From Bartonella bacilliformis KC583 (GTDB taxonomy: Bacteria > Pseudomonadota > Alphaproteobacteria > Rhizobiales > Rhizobiaceae), in NCBI RefSeq assembly GCF_000015445.1, contig NC_008783.1:1301001-1365000 (forward strand): a stretch of DNA of 64,000 nt. The letters are read 5' to 3'. Below are positions 1-10,516 of the stretch, in pieces (the first letter of the stretch is position 1; each line of letters opens with the position of its first letter). The notes beneath the pieces were generated by a model. It was not told where the DNA came from and made no database searches. It saw only the letters and a list, made by a program, of their open reading frames with translations. The position numbers and the translations under genes are program-made.

Positions 1-491
1 CCCTTGAACTCATTGGAACAACAGATCAAGGATATTCCATCTTTGAAATGACATGCGGAAAAGGAACCTACGTGCGCTCCTTAGCACGCGATATGGGACA
101 TGATCTTGGTTGTTATGGGTATATTGCTGATTTACGCCGTACTGCAGTCGCGCCTTTTTGTGAAAATGATCTCATTACATGGGATGCATTAAAAGCTGCA
201 ATACCACACGAAAACACAACAGATGAAAATTGTATACCTCTCAAGCAAAATTTCTCTACACTTGATGGATTATTAATTGAAACAGATGTTGCATTAAAGT
301 GTCTTGCTCATTATACCCTTAACCAAATTCAAGCACAGCGTGTTAGAATGGGAAATTCAATCCTCTTATGTGATCAAAACATGCCAACGAGTAATATTGA
401 TATCTGTGTAACCTATAAAGCCCAACTGCTTGCTATAGGCACTATTGATCAAAATCAATTCAAGCCAAAACGAATTTTTACTACTTTATAA
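1..491 (+). CDS. truB: tRNA pseudouridine-55 synthase TruB, 3' part only
   Basis: TruB isomerises U55 to pseudouridine in the T-loop of tRNAs. The reading frame is open from base 3, so the gene starts before the window and the visible 162 codons are its C-terminal half. The segment CGKGTYVRSLARDMG followed by ADLRRTAVAPF is the conserved TruB stretch after the catalytic domain. The catalytic Asp motif lies upstream, outside the window. The residues after about base 240 form the variable C-terminal domain. truB before rpsO and pnp is a common bacterial order (rbfA-truB-rpsO-pnp). The family assignment is firm; the gene is cut by the window edge, not by a mutation. Confidence 0.93.
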   Translation, partial: LELIGTTDQGYSIFEMTCGKGTYVRSLARDMGHDLGCYGYIADLRRTAVAPFCENDLITWDALKAAIPHENTTDENCIPLKQNFSTLDGLLIETDVALKCLAHYTLNQIQAQRVRMGNSILLCDQNMPTSNIDICVTYKAQLLAIGTIDQNQFKPKRIFTTL

Positions 492-848
492 ATTTCTATC
501 CTAAGATAGCTTCAAAAAATAGTTTTTATAACCAACACATAAGATAAATCCATCCTCATTACTTCGCATTCAAATGTACACTTTAAAGATTATTGGTCTG
601 TAAAATCTCTATAATGAATCATCAACTGTGGTTATGTTGTGGTATTATTTATGCTGCTCAATTACGCGCAATCTTGTATCACTGGATACACTAATCGATT
701 AAGATATTATGCACTTTTGTGCATCAGCTTTTGTAGCACAATGATTATAAAAATAATAATCCCTCCCATGTTGGTAACATTTTGCTCAAGAAGATCTTTA
801 AGGTTTTCTCACAAAGACTAGCATTTTAATTTTCTTTCCTATATAAGT
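492..848. other. truB-rpsO spacer, no gene seen
   Basis: This AT-rich stretch separates truB from the rpsO leader. A 60-codon open frame at 639-821 has no ribosome binding site and a composition like non-coding DNA, so I do not call it a gene. An rpsO promoter probably lies near its right end, but I cannot place -35 and -10 boxes with confidence. Confidence 0.5.
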
Positions 849-957
849 GGTCACAGTGAGTGAGAATTTTTGCTCCTCTTGTGACCTAACGACCCCTGCT
901 GAACGACATCTCGGCTACGGGTGATTTTGTTTCTTCATTGTTTGAAAGGATTACACG
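849..957 (+). promoter_or_regulatory. structured 5' leader of rpsO, candidate S15 autoregulatory RNA
   Basis: A perfect 7-bp inverted repeat (GGTCACA at 849-855, TGTGACC at 880-886) is followed by a GC-richer segment, about 891-926, that begins ACCCC and ends CGGGT and can form a second imperfect stem. It ends shortly before the rpsO ribosome binding site (GAAAGGAT). rpsO leaders in several bacterial groups fold into structures bound by S15 to shut off their own translation. The position and the contrast with the AT-rich surroundings suggest the same here. The function is inference. Confidence 0.45.
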
Positions 958-1227
958 ATGTCGATTACAGCTGAACGTAAACAAGAGCTTATTACAGAAT
1001 ACGCAACCAAAGCTGGTGACACAGGATCACCAGAAGTGCAAGTTGCTGTTCTTTCTGAGCGTATTTCTAATTTGACCAATCACTTCAAATCTCATAAAAA
1101 AGATAACCATTCTCGTCGTGGTCTTTTAAAGATGGTTTCTCAACGTCGTCGCCTTCTTGATTACCTTAAAGAAGTTAATCATAGTCGTTACCAGGTGCTT
1201 ATCGAAAAATTAGGCCTACGCCGTTAA
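958..1227 (+). CDS. rpsO: 30S ribosomal protein S15
   Basis: S15 is a primary binding protein of the 16S rRNA central domain and contributes to a bridge with the 50S subunit. The 89-residue length is exactly typical. Family signatures include [15 protein letters not shown] near residues 22-36, the [20 protein letters not shown] block near residues 45-64, and LDYLK just after it. The ATG is preceded by GAAAGGAT at good spacing. It lies between truB and pnp, as in many proteobacteria, and probably controls its own translation through the structured leader upstream. Confidence 0.98.
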   Translation: MSITAERKQELITEYATKAGDTGSPEVQVAVLSERISNLTNHFKSHKKDNHSRRGLLKMVSQRRRLLDYLKEVNHSRYQVLIEKLGLRR

Positions 1228-1233
1228 AAAAGT

Positions 1234-1265
1234 GGGTATATGTTTTTGTTTTACAAAAACTACCC
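1234..1265 (+). terminator. hairpin between rpsO and pnp
   Basis: Two nested perfect arms (GGGTA 1234-1238 with TACCC 1261-1265, and GTTTTTG 1242-1248 with CAAAAAC 1254-1260) form a stem with a 3-nt bulge and a 5-nt loop just after the rpsO stop. There is no long T run after it, so it may be a leaky terminator or an RNA processing/stabilising stem. In E. coli the rpsO-pnp junction is also terminated and cut by RNase III. The remaining spacer to pnp (1266-1481) shows no gene. Confidence 0.6.
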
Positions 1266-1481
1266 TCTTGATTTCAGTTCATTGCTTTCAGCCGAAAGCT
1301 AATAGGAAATTGTCATGTGGCAAAGTTACCAATAACCTTGTGTTTAAATTGTAATGTGCTTCTCCCCTTGTGAAAAACAAACGCATTTTGTTGATCTTGC
1401 CCACTGCTTTAAAAACATAACACATAGAATCAGAATGTGTGCACCGAGTCAATGCGAACACCTGGCTATTAAGGATAAAAA

Positions 1482-3683
1482 ATGTTTAAAACCCATAAGG
1501 TAGAAATTGAGTGGGCCGGCCGGCCGCTCACCATCGAAACAGGAAGAGTTGCACGCCAAGCTGATGGTGCAGTTGTCGCTACCTACGGCGAAACCGTAGT
1601 TTTAGCAACTGTTGTTTCAGCCAAAGCTCCAAAACCAGATCAAGACTTTTTTCCACTCACCGTTAATTATCAAGAAAAAACTTATGCCGTTGGCAAAATA
1701 CCTGGTGGTTATTTTAAACGTGAAAGCCGTCCGAGTGAAAATGAAACTTTAATTTCACGTTTAATTGATCGTCCGATCCGTCCTCTCTTTGTTGATGATT
1801 ATAAAAACGACACGCAAGTTATTGTTTCCGTTATACAGCATGACCTAGAAAATAATCCTGATATTCTCTCTATGATTGCAGCTTCTGCTGCATTGACCTT
1901 GTCAGGAATTCCTTTCATGGGTCCTATTGCTGGTGCTCGCGTTGGCTATTGTAATGGGCACTATGTCCTCAATCCTACTCTTGATGAAATGCCCGAGTCA
2001 AAACTTGATCTTGTGGTTGCTGGAACAGAGAATGCCGTCTTAATGGTTGAATCAGAAGCACATGAATTATCTGAAGAAGTCATGTTGGGTGCAATCACAT
2101 TTGGTCAAAAAGGCTTTCAACCGGTGATTGATGCAATCATTCAGCTTGCTGAAGTTGCTGCAAAAGAACCACGCGAGTTTATCCCCGAAGACTTCTCTGA
2201 CTTAGAAAAAACTATGCTTAAAATGATCGAAAAAGATCTACGAAAAGCTTATACTATCACTGATAAACAGCAACGTTATGATGCGATTGATGCCATCAAA
2301 ACAGAAATCCTCAGCAAGTTTGCGCCAGAAATGGAAGTAAATTGCGAGCTAACTGCAGATAAAATCGCAACTGTTTTCAAACGGTTACAAGCAAAAATTG
2401 TTCGCTGGAATATTCTTGACACTGGAAAACGCATTGATGGACGCGATCTTTCGACCGTACGTCCAATTCAGTCAGAAGTTGGTATTTTACCTCGTACACA
2501 TGGATCAGCATTATTTACCCGCGGTGAAACACAAGCACTTGTTGTGGCAACATTAGGAACCAGCGAAGATGAACAATATGTCGATTTATTAACAGGTGTA
2601 TGTAAAGAAACATTCTTACTCCATTACAATTTCCCCCCCTTTTCAGTAGGTGAAACAGGACGTCTTTCTTCTCCTGGCCGCCGTGAAATTGGTCACGGCA
2701 AGTTGGCATGGCGTGCTATTCATCCTATGTTGCCAACAAAAGAAGCTTTCCCCTACACTATTCGTGTCGTATCGGAAATTACTGAATCAAATGGGTCTTC
2801 TTCAATGGCAACTGTTTGCGGCACTTCACTCGCGCTCATGGATGCTGGTGTTCCTTTAGCACGTCCTGTTGCTGGTATTGCAATGGGTTTAATTAAAGAA
2901 GGTGAACGCTTTGTTATTCTTTCCGATATTTTGGGTGACGAAGATCATCTTGGTGATATGGACTTCAAAGTAGCAGGTACAAAAAATGGTATTACCTCCT
3001 TGCAAATGGATATAAAAATTGACGGTATCACTGAAGATATTATGAAAATTGCTCTTGAGCAGGCTAAAGATGGCCGAAACCATATTCTCAACGAAATGGC
3101 AAAAGCCTTAACCGATGCACGTACTGAGCTCAGCGAATTTTCTCCGCGTATCGAAATGATGACCATTCCCGTAGAAAAAATCCGCGAAGTTATCGGCTCT
3201 GGTGGTAAAGTTATCCGAGAAATTGTCGAACAAACTGGAGCAAAAATCAACATTGAAGATGATGGAACGATTAAAATTGCTTCTCCTGATACTAAATCCA
3301 TTGAAACTGCTAAAAGTTGGATTCATTCAATCGTTGATGAACCTGAAGTCGGTACCATCTATCAAGGAACAGTTGTCAAAACTACAGAATTTGGTGCATT
3401 TATAAACTTTTTTGGCTCACATGATGGGCTCGTTCATATTTCTCAGCTCGCATCGAAACGCGTTGCAAAAACAACCGATGTTGTTAAAGAAGGAGATAAG
3501 GTTTGGGTTCAATTAATGGGTTTTGATGAACGTGGTAAAATCCGGTTATCGATGAAAGTTGTCGACCAACAAACTGGAAAAGAAATACCCCAGGATGACT
3601 TGATAAAAACAGAAAAAGAACAAAATCCTGATGAAAAGAATAAATCTGAGAAAAAGCGTCATAATAGGAAAAAAGAAGATTGA
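1482..3683 (+). CDS. pnp: polyribonucleotide nucleotidyltransferase (PNPase)
   Basis: PNPase degrades RNA 3' to 5' by phosphorolysis and can add heteropolymeric tails; it is a trimer and a degradosome partner. The 733 residues show two RNase PH-like domains, with the catalytic-site stretch DHLGDMDFK near residues 488-496. A KH domain follows at about 560-620 with the GSGGK loop, then an S1 domain at about 623-690 containing GAFINFFG and GLVHISQL, and a Lys/Glu-rich tail. The ATG follows AAGGAT. The 5' end carries GGCCGGCCGGCC (1514-1525), strikingly GC-rich for this DNA but in frame as normal PNPase sequence (EWAGRPL). A terminator overlaps the stop codon. Confidence 0.98.
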   Translation: MFKTHKVEIEWAGRPLTIETGRVARQADGAVVATYGETVVLATVVSAKAPKPDQDFFPLTVNYQEKTYAVGKIPGGYFKRESRPSENETLISRLIDRPIRPLFVDDYKNDTQVIVSVIQHDLENNPDILSMIAASAALTLSGIPFMGPIAGARVGYCNGHYVLNPTLDEMPESKLDLVVAGTENAVLMVESEAHELSEEVMLGAITFGQKGFQPVIDAIIQLAEVAAKEPREFIPEDFSDLEKTMLKMIEKDLRKAYTITDKQQRYDAIDAIKTEILSKFAPEMEVNCELTADKIATVFKRLQAKIVRWNILDTGKRIDGRDLSTVRPIQSEVGILPRTHGSALFTRGETQALVVATLGTSEDEQYVDLLTGVCKETFLLHYNFPPFSVGETGRLSSPGRREIGHGKLAWRAIHPMLPTKEAFPYTIRVVSEITESNGSSSMATVCGTSLALMDAGVPLARPVAGIAMGLIKEGERFVILSDILGDEDHLGDMDFKVAGTKNGITSLQMDIKIDGITEDIMKIALEQAKDGRNHILNEMAKALTDARTELSEFSPRIEMMTIPVEKIREVIGSGGKVIREIVEQTGAKINIEDDGTIKIASPDTKSIETAKSWIHSIVDEPEVGTIYQGTVVKTTEFGAFINFFGSHDGLVHISQLASKRVAKTTDVVKEGDKVWVQLMGFDERGKIRLSMKVVDQQTGKEIPQDDLIKTEKEQNPDEKNKSEKKRHNRKKED

Positions 3684-3694
3684 TCTTCTTTTTT
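3669..3694 (+). terminator. rho-independent terminator overlapping the pnp stop
   Basis: The last pnp codons and the stop form one arm of a near-perfect stem (AAAAAAGAAGA at 3669-3679, TCTTCTTTTTT at 3684-3694) with a 4-nt loop, and the 3' arm supplies the T tract. It should end the rpsO-pnp transcript. Confidence 0.75.
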
Positions 3695-3740
3695 ATCATA
3701 AAGTAAAATGTCGTTTACAATGTTGGAATAATATTTCTCT

Positions 3741-4754
3741 TTGAAAGAGTTAAATGTGTCACTGTTTTTACCCTTTAAAAACTATGACCTCTCCCTCCCT
3801 AACCCAGACCAATGTTGGCTGGGTTTTGGTATCACTGAAGTCCCTGACAGACAATGGATACAAAATCTTGAAATTATAACTTCTTGGCGCCCAGATTTTT
3901 TAAAATTTATTGACGCGAAATTTTGTTGCTACCCCCAAATAAACAAAAACTGCACATATTATGATGGTGGACTTCTACACTTAAATAAATATCGTTGTTT
4001 CAATCAAGACCGTTTTCTTGATTTGCTAACACATGTTAAACCAGGGGGATGGATTGTTATCAGTGGAAAAAAGACCACTGGTGCAGTCTCAATGATGAAA
4101 TGGATTCAAAAAGTTATTCCTATCAGCAATAAATTATCCAAAAATCACGGTCTTGTATTTTGGCTTCAAGTGCCGCAACAAATAAATCAAGACAATATCC
4201 AACATTTGCGCTCATTTCCGATTAGTTTTGACAATAAATTTCAAACCACTTCTGGTATGTTTTCTCATGGTCGTATTGATCCAGGATCTGCTATGCTGGT
4301 CCGTCATATGCCAAAAGTTATTTCTGGAAAAACGGCTGATTTTGGTGCTGGCTGGGGCTTTCTTTCTTATTCTGCTCTTGAAATGAGCGAAAGCTTAACA
4401 GCACTCGACCTTTATGAAGCAGACTATAATGCTTTAGAAGCAGCCAAACAGCATATAAAGCATATTACAAGTCCTATTCCGATTAATTTTTATTGGCATG
4501 ATATTGTTCATGAGCCCATCATAGACCTTTACGACACCATCATTTCAAACCCACCATTTCACACACCATGCACGACAGATATTTCATTAGGGAAGCATTT
4601 CATCACAAATGCTGCAAAATATCTAAAACCGGGAGGTCGGTTGCTTCTTGTTGCAAACCACCACCTCCCTTATGAAATATTGTTAAAAAGCCTTTTTCGC
4701 ACAATTTTTATACATGAAGAAGCAAATGGCTTCAAAGTTATCGAAGCACGCTGA
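3741..4754 (+). CDS. class I SAM-dependent methyltransferase, RsmC-like (16S rRNA m2G1207)
   Basis: At 337 residues this has the two-lobe size of RsmC, which methylates G1207 of 16S rRNA. The C-terminal half has the SAM-binding motif I (DFGAGWGFLS, about residues 200-209) and the NPPFH motif near residue 271 that marks exocyclic-amine methyltransferases. The N-terminal half resembles the degenerate RsmC lobe. An in-frame ATG at 3708 is closed by a stop, so the start must be the TTG at 3741 or a later codon such as GTG 3756. No strong ribosome binding site is visible. It follows the pnp terminator and converges on hslU with a 17-bp gap. RsmD/RlmG-type specificity cannot be excluded. Confidence 0.8.
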   Translation: MKELNVSLFLPFKNYDLSLPNPDQCWLGFGITEVPDRQWIQNLEIITSWRPDFLKFIDAKFCCYPQINKNCTYYDGGLLHLNKYRCFNQDRFLDLLTHVKPGGWIVISGKKTTGAVSMMKWIQKVIPISNKLSKNHGLVFWLQVPQQINQDNIQHLRSFPISFDNKFQTTSGMFSHGRIDPGSAMLVRHMPKVISGKTADFGAGWGFLSYSALEMSESLTALDLYEADYNALEAAKQHIKHITSPIPINFYWHDIVHEPIIDLYDTIISNPPFHTPCTTDISLGKHFITNAAKYLKPGGRLLLVANHHLPYEILLKSLFRTIFIHEEANGFKVIEAR

Positions 4755-4771
4755 TAAACAAATCATAGCGC

Positions 4772-6082
4772 CTAAAGAATAAAACGAGAAAGATCGACAT
4801 CAGAAGCAAGTTCACCTACAGATTGTCTAACATAAGTAGCATCCACTTTAAATGAGGTACCGGCTTTATCAGGTGCTGTAAAAGAAATTTCATCTAAAAC
4901 GCGTTCCATCACTGTTTGCAAACGACGGGCTCCAATATTTTCAATCCTTGCATTTAAATCAACAGCAATATCAGCTAAAGTATCAATAGCATCGTCAGTA
5001 ATTTCTAAATGCACATCTTCTGTTGCCATTAAAGCAATATATTGCTTAATCAAACTGGCCTCAGGCTCGGTAAGAATACGCCGTAAATCTTCTTTCGTTA
5101 AAGCATTTAACTCCACACGAATAGGCAAACGACCTTGCAGCTCTGGCAATAAATCAGATGGCTTAGATACATGAAATGCACCAGAAGCAATGAAGAGAAT
5201 GTGATCTGTTTTTATCTGCCCATATTTGGTAGCAACTATTGTTCCTTCAACCAAAGGCAAAAGATCTCTTTGTACCCCCTCACGCGAGATAGCGGCACCA
5301 GCTCCGCCATCTTGGGTTGCAATTTTGTCAATTTCATCAATAAAAACAATCCCATCATTTTCAGTAATGCACAATGCTTCTTGAATAATTTGATCTTGAT
5401 CAAGAAGCTTTTCAGATTCATCATCAATTAATGGTTTGAAAGCATCCTTCACAGTTGTTTTACGTATTTTTGTACGACCACCAATCTTACCAAAAATATC
5501 TGACAAATTCATAATGCCCATTTGTGCACCTGGCATGCCAGGAATATCAAAAGTTGGCGCACTATTATTGCTATTATTAGCTACTTCAATCTCAATTTCT
5601 TTGTCATCCAATTCGCCTGCACGCAATTTCTGACGAAAATTGTCACGCGTAGCAGGACTTGCCGTTTTGCCAACAAGAGCTTCTAAGACTCGCTCTTCAG
5701 CATTAATATGCGCTCTTTCTTGCACCTCATCGCGTTTTTTTTCACGCACAAGAGAAATTGCTATTTCAACAAGATCACGAATAATCTGTTCAACATCACG
5801 CCCGACATAACCAACTTCTGTAAATTTAGTAGCTTCTACTTTCACAAAAGGCGCCCCAGCAAGTTTCGCTAATCGACGCGCTATCTCTGTTTTACCGACT
5901 CCTGTTGGCCCTATCATCAAAATATTTTTTGGCATCACTTCTTCACGTATCTGCCCTTCAAGTTGTTGTCGACGCCATCGATTGCGCAATGCGATAGCAA
6001 CAGAACGCTTTGCATCCTTTTGGCCGATAATAAAACGATCAAGTTCAGAAACAATTTCACGAGGGGAAAACACAACACACAT
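4772..6082 (-). CDS. hslU: HslUV protease ATPase subunit HslU
   Basis: HslU is the AAA+ unfoldase that feeds proteins to the HslV protease in the cytoplasm. The 436 residues contain Walker A GPTGVGKT (residues 58-65), Walker [12 protein letters not shown], and the C-terminal [16 protein letters not shown] tail that inserts into HslV and activates it. The acidic middle (I domain) is present, with a short Asn/Ser-rich stretch. The ATG (6080-6082) directly abuts the hslV stop codon without overlap, so the two are cotranscribed and probably translationally coupled. The pair is usually under heat-shock control, but I see no clear sigma-32 promoter here. Confidence 0.98.
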   Translation of the reverse strand: MCVVFSPREIVSELDRFIIGQKDAKRSVAIALRNRWRRQQLEGQIREEVMPKNILMIGPTGVGKTEIARRLAKLAGAPFVKVEATKFTEVGYVGRDVEQIIRDLVEIAISLVREKKRDEVQERAHINAEERVLEALVGKTASPATRDNFRQKLRAGELDDKEIEIEVANNSNNSAPTFDIPGMPGAQMGIMNLSDIFGKIGGRTKIRKTTVKDAFKPLIDDESEKLLDQDQIIQEALCITENDGIVFIDEIDKIATQDGGAGAAISREGVQRDLLPLVEGTIVATKYGQIKTDHILFIASGAFHVSKPSDLLPELQGRLPIRVELNALTKEDLRRILTEPEASLIKQYIALMATEDVHLEITDDAIDTLADIAVDLNARIENIGARRLQTVMERVLDEISFTAPDKAGTSFKVDATYVRQSVGELASDVDLSRFIL

Positions 6083-6664
6083 TTAAATAACTTTCTCCAA
6101 AGAAGACAACTCTGTATCCAATGTTTCAATGGTAAAATTGTCATTGGTATAAACACAAATTTCAGCAGCAATATTCATGGCTTTACGTGCAATAGCTTCT
6201 GCATCTAAATCCATATCCATAAGTGCCCGCGCAGCTGACAGAGCAAAATTACCCCCAGAACCAATCGCCATAATCCCATCTTTTGGCTCTAATACATCAC
6301 CAAGGCCTGTTAAAACTAAGGTTGTTTTTTTATCAGCTACAAGCATCATCGCCTCAAGACGACGCAAATAGCGATCAGTACGCCAATCTTTTGCAAGTTC
6401 TACACATGCACGCATAAGCTGATTAGGATACTGCTCGAGCTTCATTCCTAAACGTTCTAACAATGTGAAAGCATCAGCCGTAGCCCCTGCAAAACCAGCA
6501 ATAACTGTTCCATCTTTCCCAAGACGGCGCACTTTGCGTGCATTGCTTTTCATAATTGTTTGCCCAAGCGAAACCTGACCATCACCAGCTATAACAACTT
6601 TGCTACCTTTTCGTACAGTGATAATAGTTGTCCCATACATTCTATCAGGCTTATGTTCTCTCAT
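6083..6664 (-). CDS. hslV: HslUV protease catalytic subunit HslV
   Basis: HslV is the threonine protease core of HslUV. The 193-residue precursor begins with an 11-residue propeptide. Autoprocessing should expose Thr12 in [10 protein letters not shown] as the nucleophile. The motifs [12 protein letters not shown] and NARKVRRL are canonical. The ATG has an AAGGAG ribosome binding site 6 nt upstream. It is the first gene of the hslVU pair, which is divergent from the asparaginase gene across a 200-bp spacer. Confidence 0.98.
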   Translation of the reverse strand: MREHKPDRMYGTTIITVRKGSKVVIAGDGQVSLGQTIMKSNARKVRRLGKDGTVIAGFAGATADAFTLLERLGMKLEQYPNQLMRACVELAKDWRTDRYLRRLEAMMLVADKKTTLVLTGLGDVLEPKDGIMAIGSGGNFALSAARALMDMDLDAEAIARKAMNIAAEICVYTNDNFTIETLDTELSSLEKVI

Positions 6665-6864
6665 AAGCTACTCCTTAATATTACTTCCCTTCATTAGATA
6701 TAAAATCTAATCACCAATATCTCTATTTAAGGACATATACTAAAAAACACAACGACTAAGCATCTTTCAATTTATTTGAATCAGAGACAATGACATAATT
6801 GTTGTTCATTCAAATTATTGCTAAATAACTCTTGTAAACAGCACACATTGTTAAAAGGAAAATT

Positions 6865-7854
6865 ATGAGAAAGATAGCAGTAGGAACATTGGGTGGAACA
6901 ATTGCAATGGCAACGGATAGCTGTGGAAAAATGCAGCCAATTGTGACTTCAGATGCACTAATTAACAATATTCCTAGTTTAAAAAATATTGCTCATATTC
7001 ATGCGCAAACATTAACACAATTGCCAAGTGGATCTCTATCTTTTAAAGTCCTTTTTGATACAATAGAGTGGGCAACACAACAAATCAAGGCTGGTGCAGA
7101 TGGTATTGTTTTAACACAAGGCACTGATACATTAGAAGAGACAGCTTTTTTTCTTTCTCTTTACTGGAATAAACCTGAACCTATTGTTGTAACTGGTGCT
7201 ATGCGTACACCCATTGATGCAGGTGCTGACGGACCCGCTAACCTTTTAGCTGCAATTCGTGTTGCTACTGACCAACAAAGCCGTAACAGAGGCGTCTTAG
7301 TTGTGATGAATGACACAATTCATTCACCTTATTGGGTACAAAAAAGCCATACCGTCAAAGTAGAAACATTTCAATCAGGTCCGGCAGGCACTTTAGGAAC
7401 AATTTTAGAAGGAAATTTTTTTTACTTTAATAACCAAAATTTTTTCCCAACAACTTTCGAGCGTCCTCACAATCATGACCACCAAGTGGCACTCTTATAT
7501 TCCTCTTTATCGTCTGACACAAACCTCATGAAGTTTTGTCTTGAAAGCGGACATTACGCAGGTCTCGTTATAGCTGGTTTTGGTTCAGGTCATTGCAGTT
7601 TTCAAGAAGCAGATATTGTACGACACTATGCCCCTAAAATACCAATCATCATCGCGAGCCGTTCTCATGATGGCTCAACCACCCGTACAACTTATGGCTA
7701 TAAAGGTTCAGAAATCGATATGATTGCTTCTGGTGTTCTCATGTCTGGTTATTTATCAGCATTAAAAGCGCGTTTACTTTTATGGGCTTTTTTGGCACAA
7801 GGTTTATCGAAAGAACAAATCAGTACACATTGGAATGATTGGACTATCAGCTAA
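6865..7854 (+). CDS. L-asparaginase, type I/II asparaginase fold
   Basis: This enzyme hydrolyses L-asparagine to aspartate and ammonia. The 329 residues carry both catalytic signatures: the first Thr in GTLGGTIAMA (residues 8-17) and the TQGTDTLEE motif near residues 84-92, with Thr and Asp of the second triad. KTYGYKGSE-like sequence near the C terminus (TTYGYKGSEID) matches the substrate-closing region. No signal peptide is seen, so it is probably cytoplasmic (AnsA-like). The ATG follows AAAAGGAAA. It stands alone with 140 bp to coaA. Glutaminase side activity is possible. Confidence 0.93.
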   Translation: MRKIAVGTLGGTIAMATDSCGKMQPIVTSDALINNIPSLKNIAHIHAQTLTQLPSGSLSFKVLFDTIEWATQQIKAGADGIVLTQGTDTLEETAFFLSLYWNKPEPIVVTGAMRTPIDAGADGPANLLAAIRVATDQQSRNRGVLVVMNDTIHSPYWVQKSHTVKVETFQSGPAGTLGTILEGNFFYFNNQNFFPTTFERPHNHDHQVALLYSSLSSDTNLMKFCLESGHYAGLVIAGFGSGHCSFQEADIVRHYAPKIPIIIASRSHDGSTTRTTYGYKGSEIDMIASGVLMSGYLSALKARLLLWAFLAQGLSKEQISTHWNDWTIS

Positions 7855-7994
7855 ACAATATATTAAAAGAAAATGTGCCCAATAAAAGCTTTTTGAAAAA
7901 AAAGAACTGTCTTTTCATTCCTAATTATTGCCACTATTAGAAACAACACCTAGCAAAAGAAATTCTCAGCCAATAATAATAATTTGGGACCTCT

Positions 7995-8978
7995 ATGTCA
8001 AAAACTGATCAAGAAGATGACCTGATCCGGTGCATGTATGAGAAATATTCTCCTTATAAAGTCTTCACTGCACAAGAATGGTCTCAATTTCGCGCAGATA
8101 CACCACTGACTTTAACCTTCGATGAAATTAAACATTTACGATCACTTGATGATCCTGTCGACCTTGAAGAAGTGCAACGCATTTATCTCTCTTTGGCGCG
8201 TTTGCTATCATGTCATGTTGAAGCCATACAGAATCTATTCCAAAAGCGTCAACAATTTTTGCATCAAGAAAATATTAAAAAAAATCCTTTTATCATTGGT
8301 ATTTCTGGCTCTGTTGCAGTAGGAAAATCAACAACTGCACGTATTCTTCAAGAACTTCTGAAACGTTGGGCATTCAACCTAAAAGTCGATTTAATCACGA
8401 CTGATGGCTTTCTCTATCCTAATGCTGTATTGCAGAAAAAAAATCGCATGAATCGTAAAGGATTTCCTGATTCTTACGACATTAAAAAATTACTGCATTT
8501 TCTTTCTGCTATAAAAGCCGGCATTAGCAAGGTCAGCGCACCACTTTATTCACATATAACCTATGATGTATTAGAAGACCAAAAGGTTATTATTGACCAT
8601 CCCGATATTTTAATTGTTGAGGGTGTCAATGTGCTTCAAGTTAATCGTTTTCCTAATGATAAAAGAATTGTGCCTTTTGTATCAGATTTTTTTGATTTTT
8701 CGATCTATGTGGATGCTGAAACAGATATGATTTGCTACTGGTACCTGGAACGTTTCAAACGTTTACGTAAAACAGCTTTTCAAAATCCTGAATCCTACTT
8801 TTATCGTTACGCACTATTAAGCGAAGAAGAAGCTTTAAAAATTGCTGAAAATATTTGGCGTACAATCAATCTAAAAAATTTACAAGAAAACATATTGCCA
8901 ACACGATCCCGAGCTGACCTCATTCTACGGAAGGGAAAAAACCATTTAGTCGAATATGTCGCACTTCGAAAATTATAA
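7995..8978 (+). CDS. coaA: pantothenate kinase type I
   Basis: CoaA phosphorylates pantothenate, the first and controlling step of coenzyme A synthesis, and is feedback-inhibited by CoA. The 327-residue protein has the P-loop GSVAVGKST (residues 105-113), the TTDGFLYPN motif, the SYD motif after GFPDSYD, and the SPLYSH-like substrate segment ([11 protein letters not shown]). Length and architecture match E. coli CoaA (316 residues). It slightly overlaps the longest possible frame of the next gene, but not its likely start at 8992. Confidence 0.96.
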
Positions 8979-8991
8979 AGGCCGAAAAAAT

Positions 8992-10389
8992 ATGCAACAA
9001 TACCAAATCAATTTTACTTCAGAACGTGCTGACAACAGCTGTCCTATCTTCTTAATACACCCAAAAAATCTTAGTGATTTATCATTTGATGCGTCAACAA
9101 CTGCGTGGATGAAAGTTAATGATTTTACTGGAAAAACAGGACAAATATTATTTGTGCCTCATGAAACAGGAACATTAAAAAAAGTTTTATTTGGGCTTGG
9201 CAATGATGAAGAGCCTTTCATCACTGGACTTCTTGCTAAACACCTGCCCACGGGCCATTGGCATTTGGAAGGAACGGCAGCAAATGAAATGAATAGCTAT
9301 CTGGGATTAGCCTTAGGAAGCTATCAATTTAACCGCTATCACCAAAACCCCTCTTCCAAACAATTATCAATCCATGTCAATAATGTCATTAATCTTAACG
9401 AACTCAAACGCATTTTTGAAACTGTCTTTTTTGTTCGTGATCTCATTAATTGCCCTGCAAATGATATGAATCCTGAAACCTTGGAAACAGTAACACGCCA
9501 ACTGGGAAAAACCTATAATGCTCATGTAACAAGCATTTGTGGAGATGAGCTCTTAACACAAAATTTTCCAATGATTCATGCTGTAGGACGAGCAAGCAAC
9601 ATCGCACCACGACTCATTGAATTACAGTGGGGACAAGAAAATCACCCCAAAATAACATTAGTTGGCAAAGGTGTAACTTTTGATACTGGAGGATTGGACA
9701 TTAAATCAGCCAAAAACATGCTGCTCATGAAAAAAGATATGGGGGGAGGAGCACATGTTTTAGGACTGGCTAAACTTATAATGGATGCACAACTGCCTGT
9801 TCGTTTACAAGTTTTGATTCCAGCTGTTGAAAACGCAATTTCTGCTAATGCCTTCCGACCAGGCGATATTCTTCAAAGTCGTAAAGGTTTAAGTGTTGAA
9901 GTTGGCAATACAGATGCCGAAGGTCGACTTGTTCTTGCTGATGCACTCACTTATGGTGATGAAAAAAGCCCTCAATTTATGATTTGCATGGCAACTTTAA
10001 CAGGAGCTGCTCGCGTAGCATTAGGTCCAGACCTTCCTGCATTTTATTGTCATGATCCTCTATGGGCACAAGAGATTTCTCAATCTGCTCACTCTGTTGC
10101 TGATCCTCTTTGGCAAATGCCTCTTTGGAAGCCTTATAAGGAGAAATTATCATCACAGATTGCTGATCTCAATAACACAACGGGTGACAGCTTCGCTGGC
10201 TCTATAACTGCTGCTTTATTTCTTAACTATTTTGTTGAAAAAGCTGAACATTTTGCTCATTTTGATCTTTTTGGGTGGGTACCAAAAGAAAAACCAGGCT
10301 ATCCTGCTGGTGGCACAGCACAAGCTATACGCGCTCTTTATGATTTTTTTAAAAAAAACTATAAGACAAATGATTTATCAAGATCTTAA
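8992..10389 (+). CDS. leucyl aminopeptidase family protein (M17)
   Basis: M17 enzymes are di-metal hexameric exopeptidases that release N-terminal residues in the cytoplasm. The C-terminal catalytic domain shows VGKGVTFDTGGLDIKSA, the Lys/Asp metal ligands in KKDMGGGAH, and the family signature NTDAEGRLVLADAL. The frame is open from an ATG at 8956 inside coaA. The ATG at 8992 gives 465 residues, avoids the overlap and places the protein start at MQQYQINF, so I prefer it. The sequence is closer to the short PepA-like alphaproteobacterial branch than to PepB, but I cannot fix substrate preference. Confidence 0.93.
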   Translation: MQQYQINFTSERADNSCPIFLIHPKNLSDLSFDASTTAWMKVNDFTGKTGQILFVPHETGTLKKVLFGLGNDEEPFITGLLAKHLPTGHWHLEGTAANEMNSYLGLALGSYQFNRYHQNPSSKQLSIHVNNVINLNELKRIFETVFFVRDLINCPANDMNPETLETVTRQLGKTYNAHVTSICGDELLTQNFPMIHAVGRASNIAPRLIELQWGQENHPKITLVGKGVTFDTGGLDIKSAKNMLLMKKDMGGGAHVLGLAKLIMDAQLPVRLQVLIPAVENAISANAFRPGDILQSRKGLSVEVGNTDAEGRLVLADALTYGDEKSPQFMICMATLTGAARVALGPDLPAFYCHDPLWAQEISQSAHSVADPLWQMPLWKPYKEKLSSQIADLNNTTGDSFAGSITAALFLNYFVEKAEHFAHFDLFGWVPKEKPGYPAGGTAQAIRALYDFFKKNYKTNDLSRS

Positions 10390-10516
10390 ATTATATAAAA
10401 TCAAAATAATGTTGTAATCCTGCCTTAAAAATAGATGATAACATACCATTTATATCGAAAGAAAAAACATCAACATAACTCACTGTCCTATTTTAAAAAA
10501 ATGAAAGGTAATTTAG

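Noticed and set aside
639..821. 60-codon plus-strand ORF between truB and rpsO
   Set aside because: No ribosome binding site, no recognisable motif, low-complexity residues; probably spacer.
1514..1525. GGCCGGCCGGCC run in pnp, considered as a cloning scar or island edge
   Set aside because: It is in frame and encodes normal PNPase N-terminal sequence, so it is just a GC-rich codon run.
2945..3301. 118-codon ORF antisense to pnp
   Set aside because: Overlaps the conserved PNPase core and KH domain; no independent signals.
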